From Bacteroides zhangwenhongii (lineage in GTDB: Bacteria; Bacteroidota; Bacteroidia; Bacteroidales; Bacteroidaceae): DNA of 64,000 bases. The DNA is taken from contig NZ_CP059856.1 in the NCBI RefSeq assembly GCF_009193325.2, positions 5,084,001-5,148,000 of the forward strand, given 5' to 3'. Below, in pieces: positions 35,901 through 43,687 of this stretch; the stretch's first letter is position 1, and every line of letters begins with the position of its first letter. Below the pieces are notes generated by a model. It was given only the letters and a program-made list of their open reading frames with translations, had not been told where the DNA came from and made no database searches. Both the position numbers and the translations under genes were made by a program.

Positions 35901-36051
35901 TCTGGGAGGTGATCTTCCGGGCAACGAGATTCAGAGTCCGATGGCAAAAGTGATTCTGGGAGGCTTGTTAACTTCTACTTTCCTGAACGGATTCATCGTC
36001 CCGATTGTTTATCTGATGATGCACCGCAAGAAGGCTTCAGCAAGTCTGTAA
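32953..36051 (+). CDS. CzcA/CusA-family heavy-metal RND efflux pump
   Basis: Proton-driven inner-membrane exporter of 1032 residues with the two-times-six-helix RND layout. Helix-4 type motif [20 protein letters not shown] (about residues 393-412) carries the acidic pair of the metal-RND group. The N-terminal periplasmic part includes [39 protein letters not shown], characteristic of CzcA/CusA rather than drug pumps. It lies 59 bases after the adaptor gene; that gap holds another TTAATTCCTCATTCATAATT tract. The ion is not decided by visible residues. Confidence 0.93.
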   Translation: [1032 protein letters not shown]

Positions 36052-36076
36052 TTGCAATTTACAACCAATAAAGAAG

Positions 36077-37267
36077 ATGAAAATGAAACAAATCATAACT
36101 ATCGGCGCGGCACTTCTGCTCCTGACCGCAGGCAGTGCGCAAGCCCAAAACAGCATTGAGCAGGTTTTGAGAAATATCGAAACGAACAACAAGGAGTTGC
36201 AGGCTAACAAGCAGCTGATTCAGTCGCAAAAGCTGGAGGCTAGAACGGACAACAATCTGCCCGATCCCACGCTTTCCTATGCACACCTCTGGGGTTCGAA
36301 AGATAAAAGTGAAACAATCGGTGAGTTGGTGGTTTCGCAGAGCTTCGACTTCCCCAGCTTATATGCCACGCGCAACAAGCTGAACCGTCTGAAAATCGGA
36401 GCTTACGACAGCCAGGCGGATGTTTTTCGGCAGGAGAAGTTATTGCAGGCAAAGGAGCTTTGCCTGGACATCATCATGCTTCGCCAGCAGAAGCAGATTT
36501 TAGAAGAACGCCTGCGCAATGCGGAAGAACTTGCTAAAATGTACGCCAAACGCCTGCAGACAGGAGATGCCAATGCGCTCGAAACGAACAAGATCAATCT
36601 GGAGTTGCTGAATGTCAAGACAGAAGTGTCTCTGAACGAAACGGCGCTGCGCAATAAATTGCAGGAACTGAGTACGTTGAACGGAAATCTTCCGGTTGTT
36701 TTCGAGGAGAGCCAATACCCGGCCGTGCCTTTCCCGACTGATTATCAGATACTGAAATCGGAGGTGTTATCGGCAGACCGCACGTTGATGGCGCTTGGCA
36801 ACGAGAGCCTCGTCGCCCGCAAACAAATTGCTGTCAACAAGTCGCAATGGTTGCCGAAACTGGAGCTGGGCTACCGCCGGAACACGGAATCGGGTACTCC
36901 TTTCAACGGCCTAGTGGTGGGATTCTCTTTCCCTCTTTTTGAAAACCGGAACAAGGTGAAGATTGCCAAAGCACAGGCTCTGAACATAGATCTGCAAAGG
37001 GATAATGCCGCCTTGCAGGTAGAATCCGAACTGGCACAGCTTTACCGGGAAGCCAAAACGCTTCATGCTTCTATGGAGGAGTACACGAGGACTTTCCGGT
37101 CGCAACAAGATCTTGCCTTGCTCAAACAGGCCTTGACCGGAGGACAAATCAGCATGATTGAGTACTTTGTGGAGGTGTCCGTGCTCTATCAGAGCCACCA
37201 GAATTATCTGCAACTGGAGAATCAATACCAGAAGGCAATGGCGCGGATCTACAAGAGCAAATTATAA
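36077..37267 (+). CDS. TolC/CzcC-family outer-membrane channel protein
   Basis: Outer-membrane exit duct for the pump. Signal peptide MKMKQIITIGAALLLLTAGSAQA (1-23) without lipobox, then two outer-membrane-efflux repeats with long coiled helices (for example RNAEELAKMYAKRLQTGDANALETNKINLELL, which I give only in part: about residues 148-180). GLVVGFSFPLFENRNKVKIAKA is the usual strand-helix turn of the second repeat. Length of 396 is normal for CzcC-type proteins. Third and last gene of the operon, 25 bases after the pump and followed by a terminator. Confidence 0.9.
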   Translation: MKMKQIITIGAALLLLTAGSAQAQNSIEQVLRNIETNNKELQANKQLIQSQKLEARTDNNLPDPTLSYAHLWGSKDKSETIGELVVSQSFDFPSLYATRNKLNRLKIGAYDSQADVFRQEKLLQAKELCLDIIMLRQQKQILEERLRNAEELAKMYAKRLQTGDANALETNKINLELLNVKTEVSLNETALRNKLQELSTLNGNLPVVFEESQYPAVPFPTDYQILKSEVLSADRTLMALGNESLVARKQIAVNKSQWLPKLELGYRRNTESGTPFNGLVVGFSFPLFENRNKVKIAKAQALNIDLQRDNAALQVESELAQLYREAKTLHASMEEYTRTFRSQQDLALLKQALTGGQISMIEYFVEVSVLYQSHQNYLQLENQYQKAMARIYKSKL

Positions 37268-37298
37268 ATATAAGAGGTATTTATCTACTTATGAAAGT

Positions 37299-37340
37299 AA
37301 ACAGGATAAGATTTATCGAACTGATCTTATCCTGTTTTTT
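37299..37340 (+). terminator. Terminator of the efflux operon
   Basis: Perfect 14-base stem AAACAGGATAAGAT / ATCTTATCCTGTTT (37299-37312, 37324-37337) with 11-base loop and a T-run. Confidence 0.9.
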
Positions 37341-37351
37341 AATTATTTCCC

Positions 37352-37359
37352 TATATTTG
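37352..37359 (+). promoter_or_regulatory. -7 box of the lipoprotein gene at 37385
   Basis: TATATTTG, 25 bases before the ATG. Confidence 0.65.
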
Positions 37360-37384
37360 CACCTAATACACAACCTAAATTGCC

Positions 37385-38197
37385 ATGAAAAGAAAACTCT
37401 ACTACTTAGCTACATTATTTTGTCTTTTAGCCTCATTGAATGCTTGTAAAGACGAGGACAACCAGCCACTCGAATTTTATGACAGTTACTACGAAGTACC
37501 TATGGGCGGTATACGGTATATTGGTCCGAAAAGCGGAAACGGTGATTACAATCTGGAGATGGAGCACACACAAATTGCCGCCGCGGGAATTGAAAAAGGT
37601 TGGAGCGGAGTGCCAAACGGCACGAATATATATGTGCGCGGCTACCTCACCGGGAAAACTCGCCTGCGGGTGACGGACTATGCGACTTCGGAGAGTTGTG
37701 TGCTCAATATCAAAGTGGTGGACAATTACGAAGCGTTGCAGTTGCTTCCTGCCGATTATTTAGGCGAGGAAGGTATCACAACGCCCCAACCGTTGCAGGG
37801 GGTAGATTTTATCTTTCTGATCAACACTCCGAGCCGTGAAGCTTACTTCTTTGAACGGGGTGAACAGACGGCTTTTTCTTCCGGATTGAAACTCCTCGTT
37901 AAAGGTACTTACGAACTAGCACAGGAGGCAGATGAGAAAGTTTCACTCGCTTTTGTCCTGCCGGAAGAAGAAGGGAATGCCGCCACCAAACGCTATACAT
38001 ACACCCTGCGATGCAATGCATACGGCCTTCACCGACTCGACAAAAATCTGGCACTGAATTGGGGGACACCACCGCTAAACAGTACACGCACTTCTCCTGT
38101 CACTCCTCCCGCTTCCAACAGCATTGAAGAAAGCGAAACGAGCAAGGTCATCTTTGCATTTTCCGAAATTGAAATGCCGGTAGGGATTTTGCCTTAG
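37385..38197 (+). CDS. Lipoprotein of unknown function
   Basis: Protein of 270 residues with signal ending LLASLNAC (Cys21), followed by KDEDNQ, a good match to the acidic surface-export signal of Bacteroides lipoproteins. The rest looks beta-rich: PMGGIRYIGP, TNIYVRGYLTGKTRLRVTDY and SCVLNIKVVDNYE resemble an Ig-like or Big-type domain in residues 35-115. Then a second region ends in a Ser/Thr/Pro-rich stretch (PPLNSTRTSPVTPPASNS). I do not recognise a named family. Monocistronic: own promoter and terminator. Confidence 0.75.
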   Translation: MKRKLYYLATLFCLLASLNACKDEDNQPLEFYDSYYEVPMGGIRYIGPKSGNGDYNLEMEHTQIAAAGIEKGWSGVPNGTNIYVRGYLTGKTRLRVTDYATSESCVLNIKVVDNYEALQLLPADYLGEEGITTPQPLQGVDFIFLINTPSREAYFFERGEQTAFSSGLKLLVKGTYELAQEADEKVSLAFVLPEEEGNAATKRYTYTLRCNAYGLHRLDKNLALNWGTPPLNSTRTSPVTPPASNSIEESETSKVIFAFSEIEMPVGILP

Positions 38198-38225
38198 GCG
38201 AATAAATACAACGTACCTAAACAAG

Positions 38226-38278
38226 AGCCTGTTTTAATTGGGAAGAAACTTAATAAGGAAAATTAAAACAGGCTTTTG
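38226..38278. terminator. Bidirectional hairpin between the lipoprotein gene and rsmF
   Basis: Perfect 14-base arms AGCCTGTTTTAATT (38226-38239) and AATTAAAACAGGCT (38261-38274), followed by TTTG. It can serve both convergent genes. Confidence 0.8.
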
Positions 38279-38298
38279 CTTTAATTGTGCCGAAAAAT

Positions 38299-39816
38299 TT
38301 ACAGTATCCGAAGTTCCTCCGGCAGATAGCCGCTACGAATGCGCCATTCCTGCGGATAAAGATTGTTAGCCCGGTTACCGATATTTTTCACGAAGCCCAA
38401 CGGAACGCCTCTATAAGTAAGCAACACGAACCCGCGAGCCACCGTAGCAGGAAGTACAATAGCTTCTTTGCGCAAATAAGCTATCGCCTGCTCATAGCTA
38501 ATGTCCTCAACGACAAAAGCGCCGTCACGCAACAGCACAGGGCACAGTGCCAGCGCATGAGCGGGAACCAAATCTCTCCCTTTCACTTCACCCACCGACA
38601 CACCGGACTGGATCACTTTCAAATTCTGTCGAAGTGCTTCCAACTCTTCCAGACGAGCATTGGGAAAGGCGTAAACGGTTTCTGCATCGGTCAGAAGAGA
38701 ATAGTTGCCGATGTCCCTCACCCAGCTCCGGGCTACATCCATCAACTCTTTAGCGACAGACGGGACTCCTTTCCCAGCGTGTTTCCCTTTTTTCTTTGCA
38801 GCTCGCGCTATCGTAGATTTTGAGATTGCAGACTTCTCTGAATTGATGGTTTCCCATACCTTCTTCGTTTCGTTTTCATCTGTTTCTATGCACGGTTTCC
38901 GAAGAACAGCCAGAAAGAATCCCTCTCCTTTCGTTTTATGAGGAAAGAAGTGATAGACGGGAATGTCCTCCCAATGAACGGTCCCGGTCGATTCATCTTT
39001 CAACAGATTTCCTGTTATATTCCATTCTTCCCGAACTTCCAACGGCAACAGTTCCGCCCCGAACTCTTGCTGAATCCAGCGTACGTTTTCTTCATCTTCT
39101 TTTGTATTAAATGTACAGGTACTATATATAAGAATGCCTCCGGGCTTCAGACAAGGCCAAATATCTGCAATAATTCTCCGCTGTCTCTGCCAGCAAATCT
39201 CTACATTCTCCGGAGTCCATTCTTCTATTGCCACAGGGTCTTTGCGAAACATTCCTTCACCGGAACAGGGAACGTCGGTAAGAATGACATCAAAAAAAGA
39301 CGGTAAAGCCGCGAAATCCGCCGGATCATTATTGGTAACCACCACATCCGGATGTCCCCACTTCGCAAGATTTTCCGCCAAAACCTGTGAACGGTTTCGT
39401 ATGACTTCATTAGCCACCAGCAGGCTTCCTTCGGGCAGCACGCTACGGGCATGGGTAGACTTTCCACCGGGAGCGGCGCAAAGATCCAACATTATTGCCG
39501 GTTCTTTGATGTATTGGCGTAATGCCTGCTCTACAAACATCGAGGAGGCCTCCTGAACATAGAAACAACCGGCATGAAACAACGGATCGAATGTAAAAGT
39601 CAGGCGTTCGTCCAGATAAACCCCTTCGGACGACCAAGGAACTCGGCCGAAGGGAGAATGGACAGCAGATAACCCTTCATCCTGCATTTTCCATTTTTCA
39701 TTGTTAAAGCGGATACTGACAGGTGGTTCTTGCTGCAGGGCAACGGCCAGTTTTTCATATTCTTCTTCACCTAATAAAGAGCGGGTATAGTCTACAAAAG
39801 AAGCGGGTAATTCCAT
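38299..39816 (-). CDS. rsmF: rRNA cytosine-C5 methyltransferase, RsmF/NOL1-NOP2-Sun family
   Basis: SAM-dependent m5C methyltransferase, probably for 16S rRNA C1407. The SAM site is LDLCAAPGGKSTH at about residues 110-122. The two catalytic cysteines are in DVPCSGEGMFRKD and YSTCTFN. The C-terminal part (about 340-505) has the RsmF-type FAU/PUA-like extension ending GYLPEELRIL. A Lys-rich linker (AAKKKGKHAGKG) separates the domains. Length of 505 fits RsmF better than RsmB (about 430). A minus-strand TATTTTTG box lies at 39844-39851. Confidence 0.9.
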   Translation of the reverse strand: MELPASFVDYTRSLLGEEEYEKLAVALQQEPPVSIRFNNEKWKMQDEGLSAVHSPFGRVPWSSEGVYLDERLTFTFDPLFHAGCFYVQEASSMFVEQALRQYIKEPAIMLDLCAAPGGKSTHARSVLPEGSLLVANEVIRNRSQVLAENLAKWGHPDVVVTNNDPADFAALPSFFDVILTDVPCSGEGMFRKDPVAIEEWTPENVEICWQRQRRIIADIWPCLKPGGILIYSTCTFNTKEDEENVRWIQQEFGAELLPLEVREEWNITGNLLKDESTGTVHWEDIPVYHFFPHKTKGEGFFLAVLRKPCIETDENETKKVWETINSEKSAISKSTIARAAKKKGKHAGKGVPSVAKELMDVARSWVRDIGNYSLLTDAETVYAFPNARLEELEALRQNLKVIQSGVSVGEVKGRDLVPAHALALCPVLLRDGAFVVEDISYEQAIAYLRKEAIVLPATVARGFVLLTYRGVPLGFVKNIGNRANNLYPQEWRIRSGYLPEELRIL

Positions 39817-39843
39817 TTTTCATTTATTAATTTCCGCAAATAT

Positions 39844-39851
39844 CAAAAATA
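39844..39851 (-). promoter_or_regulatory. -7 box of rsmF
   Basis: TATTTTTG on the minus strand, 27 bases before the ATG at 39816. On the plus strand TCTCTTTG at 39857-39864 is a weaker candidate for the next gene. Confidence 0.6.
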
Positions 39852-39925
39852 TTTCGTCTCTTTGCAACTTTCTAAGTCATTAACTACGTCTAACAAACAA
39901 AGAAACAAATTAAAAAACGATCTAT

Positions 39926-40501
39926 ATGAAAAATTTTCTACTTGCTTTGATGGTTGTATTGACCACTTGCACACTGGCTGTCGCTCAAAATCAGAATCCT
40001 GTTGCCCACGACTCCATCAGTCAGGCGGAACCGACTCTGGTAGTTGACACAGACACAACCGACTCTATCGCCAAAGAGAATGTTACTGCTACGGACACAA
40101 GTAATCATAGTGTTCTGTACAGCCTATCCAATGCGATGGAGGATGTTCTGATTCCTATCATCGCAATCATTGCAGTCTTCGGTTTTCCGGTGTTTATCCT
40201 ATTCATCATTTTCTTCTTCCGCTACAAGAACCGGAAAGCACGCTATCGCCTTGTCGAACAGGCTCTTGCTGCCGGACAGCCGCTTCCGGAAGATTTTCTC
40301 AAAGAGGACAAGCCGAATGATCCGCGTACGCAAGGCATCAAAAACATCTTTACAGGAATCGGACTTTTCATCTTCCTCTGGGCTATTACCGGTGAATTTT
40401 CAATCGGCACTATCGGTCTGCTAATCACTTTCATGGGAATCGGGCAGTGGATCATCGGTAGAAAGAAAGATGAAAATCAAGAGAATGACAGTCAAAGATG
40501 A
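39926..40501 (+). CDS. DUF6249-like membrane protein upstream of an ECF sigma factor
   Basis: Protein of 191 residues: signal peptide (1-20, ending AVAQ), a Ser/Thr/Asp-rich periplasmic stretch (21-72), one membrane helix (IIAIIAVFGFPVFILFIIFF), a cytosolic segment FRYKNRKARYRLVEQALAAGQPLPEDF, and two more hydrophobic helices near 135-175. I recall this as Bacteroidetes family DUF6249. Its stop overlaps the sigma-factor ATG by four bases, so it is made together with the sigma factor. It could sense or hold the sigma factor at the membrane, but no such activity is shown. Confidence 0.75.
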   Translation: MKNFLLALMVVLTTCTLAVAQNQNPVAHDSISQAEPTLVVDTDTTDSIAKENVTATDTSNHSVLYSLSNAMEDVLIPIIAIIAVFGFPVFILFIIFFFRYKNRKARYRLVEQALAAGQPLPEDFLKEDKPNDPRTQGIKNIFTGIGLFIFLWAITGEFSIGTIGLLITFMGIGQWIIGRKKDENQENDSQR

Positions 40502-41043
40502 ATCAACTCAATGATATATCGCTAGTCGCGCAGGTCGTGGTGTTCAGAAACACTAAGGCCTTCGACCAGTTGGTGAAGAAGTACCAATCACCGGTCCGGC
40601 GGTTCTTCCTGAATCTGACTTGCGGAGACAGCGAATTGAGTGACGACCTGGCACAAGACACATTTATCAAAGCGTATACAAATATTGCTTCTTTCAGAAA
40701 TTTGTCCAGTTTCTCCACGTGGCTGTATCGAATTGCGTACAATATATTTTATGATTATATTCGCAGTCGCAAAGAAACGGCAGACCTTGACGCCAGAGAA
40801 ATAGATGCCGTCAACAGTGCCGAACAGGAAAACGTCGGTCAAAAGATGGATATCTACCGATCGCTTAAGACGCTTAAAGAAATAGAAAGAACCTGCATCA
40901 CGCTTTTTTATATGGAAGATTTAAGCATCGAAAAGATTGCGGGAATTACAGGAATACCGACAGGAACGGTGAAAAGCCATCTGTCGCGTGGAAAAGAAAA
41001 GTTGGCAACGTATTTAAAACAAAACGGTTATGACAAAAATTGA
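40498..41043 (+). CDS. ECF-type RNA polymerase sigma factor
   Basis: Sigma-70 family protein of 181 residues with only regions 2 and 4. Region 2: DLAQDTFIKAYTNIASFRNLSSFSTWLYRIAYN (about 53-85), followed by DYIRSRK. Region 4: LSIEKIAGITGIPTGTVKSHLSRGKEKL (about 143-170), a clear helix-turn-helix. No region 1 or 3. It overlaps the DUF6249 gene by 4 bases and the following DUF5056 gene by 14, so the three are one unit. The third protein is the probable anti-sigma factor. The promoters it recognises are unknown. Confidence 0.93.
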   Translation: MNQLNDISLVAQVVVFRNTKAFDQLVKKYQSPVRRFFLNLTCGDSELSDDLAQDTFIKAYTNIASFRNLSSFSTWLYRIAYNIFYDYIRSRKETADLDAREIDAVNSAEQENVGQKMDIYRSLKTLKEIERTCITLFYMEDLSIEKIAGITGIPTGTVKSHLSRGKEKLATYLKQNGYDKN

Positions 41044-41362
41044 AAATGACGAGAAGCTTTTGAAGGATTTCTTCACGGCTAACAAACAGGAAATAGCTGA
41101 TAATGGCTTCAGCCGCCGTGTCATGCATCGCTTACCCAATTGTAGTCATCGGTTGGCACGCATCTGGAACGCTGCTGTGGTGGTTGCGGGAGCTGTGCTT
41201 TTCATTTGGATGGGCGGCTTGGAAGCTGCTTGGGGAACAATCAAAGAAGTGTTCATAAGCATGATTAATCAAGGCACTGCGGAGCTAGATCCGAAATCGA
41301 TTATTATCGCCTCTGTCGTCCTGGCATTTATGGCGACACGAAAAGTTGCATCGATGGCATAA
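41030..41362 (+). CDS. Small membrane protein (DUF5056-like), candidate anti-sigma factor
   Basis: Protein of 110 residues. The cytosolic N-terminal 40 residues (KLLKDFFTANKQEIADNGFSRRVMHRLP) are helical and resemble short anti-sigma segments. Two membrane helices follow (AAVVVAGAVLFIWMGGLEAAW and IIIASVVLAFMATRKVASMA). I recall the family as DUF5056, found after sigma-70 genes in Bacteroides. It starts 14 bases inside the sigma gene, which points to fixed stoichiometry. There is no zinc-binding HxxxCxxC motif, so it would be a non-ZAS anti-sigma factor. Its 3' end is part of a tandem repeat. Confidence 0.75.
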   Translation: MTKIENDEKLLKDFFTANKQEIADNGFSRRVMHRLPNCSHRLARIWNAAVVVAGAVLFIWMGGLEAAWGTIKEVFISMINQGTAELDPKSIIIASVVLAFMATRKVASMA

Positions 41363-41427
41363 AAGTTATCGATGGCATAAGAATTATTAAAGGCATAAAA
41401 GTTATCAGCAGCATAAGAGTTATAAAA
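41356..41427. repeat. Four tandem 18-bp units copied from the end of the DUF5056 gene
   Basis: Units at 41356, 41374, 41392 and 41410 (GGCATAAAAGTTATCGAT type, exact 18-base period). A diverged unit precedes them inside the coding sequence (AAAAGTTGCATCGAT at 41341-41355). Each copy contains GCATAA, and the first supplies the stop codon. Confidence 0.85.
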
Positions 41428-41493
41428 GCACCTCGTCTGTTAAACAATAATAAATATACCCTTTCTCCCAAGCAAGCCCAAACATAGATGTCG

Positions 41494-41501
41494 TATCTTT
41501 G
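41494..41501 (+). promoter_or_regulatory. -7 box of the phospholipase D-type gene
   Basis: TATCTTTG, 32 bases before the TTG start at 41534. Confidence 0.65.
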
Positions 41502-41533
41502 TTGAACTGTAAACTAAAACAGAGAGAAAAGTT

Positions 41534-42805
41534 TTGAAATTACGTATATTTATTTTATTCCTGTTCCTGTCTTTATTACACGCTCAGGCAGACATCATAG
41601 ACAGTCTAAAGACACAACCCAGAGACTCGATCGGACTTACAAGTGACTCACTTGTATTGCGTTTTCTGGAAGAGTCCGGCATACCCATTTCCGACAACAA
41701 TAAAGTAAAGTTACTGAAAAGCGGACGGGAAAAGTTTATCGATTTATTCGAAGCTATCCGGGAAGCCAAACATCATATTCATCTGGAATACTTTAACTTC
41801 CGCAACGATTCCATCGCCAATGCCCTATTCGACTTGCTGGCTCAGAAAGTGAAAGAGGGAGTTGAAGTACGTGCTATGTTCGATGCTTTTGGCAACTGGT
41901 CTAACAACAAACCTCTAAAAAAGAAACATCTCAAGAAAATACGTGAGCAGGGCATTGAAATTGTAAAGTTCGATCCGTTCACATTCCCTTATATCAACCA
42001 CGCTGCCCACCGCGACCATCGGAAAATAGCTGTCATCGACGGGAAAATAGCTTATACGGGAGGCATGAATATAGCAGATTACTATATCAACGGTCTGCCT
42101 AAAATAGGGACCTGGCGTGATATGCATATGCGCATAGAGGGAAGCGCGGTCAATGACTTACAGGAAATCTTCCTGACAATCTGGAACAAAGAGACCAAAC
42201 AAAATGTAGGAGGAGCTGCCTACTTTCCACTCCACGAGAGCAAGACGGATAGTACCGACATCATTGTCGCAATCGTCGACCGTACTCCGAAAAAGAACAG
42301 CCGAATGCTGAGCCATGCGTATGCGATGAGTATTTATTCGGCACAAAAAAACGTTCACATCGTAAATCCTTACTTCGTGCCGACCTCTTCAATCAAAAAG
42401 GCGCTTTACCGAACCATTGATCGGGGGGTGGATGTGACAATCATGGTTTCCTCCGCTTCCGATATTCCATTTACCCCAGACGCTGCACTCTACAAACTTC
42501 ACAAACTGATGAAAAGAGGGGCAACGGTCTATATGTACAACGGCGGGTTCCATCACTCTAAAATCATGATGGTCGATGATCTGTTTTGCACAGTGGGGAC
42601 TGCCAATCTGAATAGCCGCAGCCTGCGGTATGACTACGAAACCAATGCTTTTATTTTTGACAAACGGATAACGGGCGAACTGAACACGATGTTTCACGAA
42701 GACATCCGGGATTGCACCCAGCTGACTCCCGAATTCTGGAAAAAGCGTTCGCCCTGGAAGAAGTTCGTAGGATGGTTTGCTAATTTATTCACTCCATTTT
42801 TGTAA
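41534..42805 (+). CDS. Phospholipase D-family enzyme, cardiolipin synthase-like, TTG start
   Basis: Two HKD motifs (HRKIAVID and HSKIMMVD) with the GGMN and GTANLNSRS sequences mark a cardiolipin-synthase-like phospholipase D. The frame has a stop at 41510, and the only start before the hydrophobic N-terminus is TTG at 41534, preceded by a purine-rich AGAGAGAAAA. This N-terminus (KLRIFILFLFLSLLHAQA) is a signal peptide rather than the two membrane helices of ClsA, so the enzyme may face the periplasm. The C-terminus (WFANLFTPFL) is amphipathic. 423 residues. Substrate (phosphatidylglycerol or other) is not proven. Confidence 0.85.
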   Translation: MKLRIFILFLFLSLLHAQADIIDSLKTQPRDSIGLTSDSLVLRFLEESGIPISDNNKVKLLKSGREKFIDLFEAIREAKHHIHLEYFNFRNDSIANALFDLLAQKVKEGVEVRAMFDAFGNWSNNKPLKKKHLKKIREQGIEIVKFDPFTFPYINHAAHRDHRKIAVIDGKIAYTGGMNIADYYINGLPKIGTWRDMHMRIEGSAVNDLQEIFLTIWNKETKQNVGGAAYFPLHESKTDSTDIIVAIVDRTPKKNSRMLSHAYAMSIYSAQKNVHIVNPYFVPTSSIKKALYRTIDRGVDVTIMVSSASDIPFTPDAALYKLHKLMKRGATVYMYNGGFHHSKIMMVDDLFCTVGTANLNSRSLRYDYETNAFIFDKRITGELNTMFHEDIRDCTQLTPEFWKKRSPWKKFVGWFANLFTPFL

Positions 42806-42870
42806 TTTTGCGCAAGCGTATATAGTCTTGAGCGAACGTATATATAATTTTGCGCAAGCGTACGTATAGT
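42803..42870 (+). promoter_or_regulatory. Duplicated promoter repeat upstream of thyA
   Basis: TAATTTTGCGCAAGCGTA occurs at 42803-42820 and 42845-42862, with a diverged copy (GTCTTGAGCGAACGTA) between them. Each full copy starts with TAATTTTG, an exact -7 box, at 42803-42810 and 42845-42852. The second is 36 bases before the thyA ATG. Confidence 0.65.
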
Positions 42871-42888
42871 ATTTGAAATTTATTCATT

Positions 42889-43683
42889 ATGAAACAATAT
42901 TTGGATTTATTAAATCGTGTATTAACCGAAGGCACAGAGAAAAGTGACCGTACCGGAACCGGAACCATCAGCGTCTTCGGTCATCAAATGCGTTTTAACC
43001 TTGAGGACGGTTTCCCTTGCCTGACGACCAAGAAATTGCATTTAAAATCAATTATATATGAATTACTCTGGTTCTTGCAAGGAGATACCAATGTGAAGTA
43101 TCTGCAAGAGCATGGAGTGCGCATCTGGAACGAATGGGCGGATGCAAACGGTGATTTAGGGCATATTTATGGGTATCAGTGGCGTTCGTGGCCTGACTAC
43201 AACGGGGGATTTATCGACCAAATCAGTGAAACGGTGGAAACGATCAAACACAATCCGGACTCACGTCGTATCATTGTTAGCGCCTGGAATGTAGCGGACT
43301 TAGACAACATGAACTTGCCGCCTTGCCACGCCTTTTTCCAATTTTATGTGGCGAACGGCCGATTGAGCCTGCAACTTTATCAACGCAGCGCCGATATTTT
43401 TCTAGGTGTTCCTTTCAATATCGCGTCGTATGCATTATTGTTGCAGATGATGGCGCAAGTGACGGGACTGAAAGCGGGAGATTTTATCCATACTTTGGGG
43501 GACGCTCATATATACCTGAATCATCTGGAACAAGTGAAACTACAACTTACACGCGAACCTCGTCCGTTACCGCAAATGAACATCAATCCAGATGTAAAAA
43601 GCATTTTCGATTTCAAATTCGAGGACTTTGAGTTAGTAAATTATGACCCGCATCCTCACATAGCGGGTGCAGTAGCTGTATGA
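42889..43683 (+). CDS. thyA: Thymidylate synthase
   Basis: Folate-dependent conversion of dUMP to dTMP. The catalytic cysteine is in [12 protein letters not shown], the dUMP phosphate-binding arginines in [16 protein letters not shown] and [11 protein letters not shown], and the C-terminal AGAVAV tail is intact. At 264 residues it equals E. coli ThyA. It overlaps nothing and is followed 4 bases later by folA, which recycles the dihydrofolate this enzyme produces. Repeated promoter boxes precede it. Confidence 0.97.
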   Translation: MKQYLDLLNRVLTEGTEKSDRTGTGTISVFGHQMRFNLEDGFPCLTTKKLHLKSIIYELLWFLQGDTNVKYLQEHGVRIWNEWADANGDLGHIYGYQWRSWPDYNGGFIDQISETVETIKHNPDSRRIIVSAWNVADLDNMNLPPCHAFFQFYVANGRLSLQLYQRSADIFLGVPFNIASYALLLQMMAQVTGLKAGDFIHTLGDAHIYLNHLEQVKLQLTREPRPLPQMNINPDVKSIFDFKFEDFELVNYDPHPHIAGAVAV

Positions 43684-43687
43684 CAAT

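Noticed and set aside
38299-39816. The methyltransferase as RsmB
   Set aside because: The N-terminal NusB-like domain is absent, and the C-terminal extension fits RsmF.
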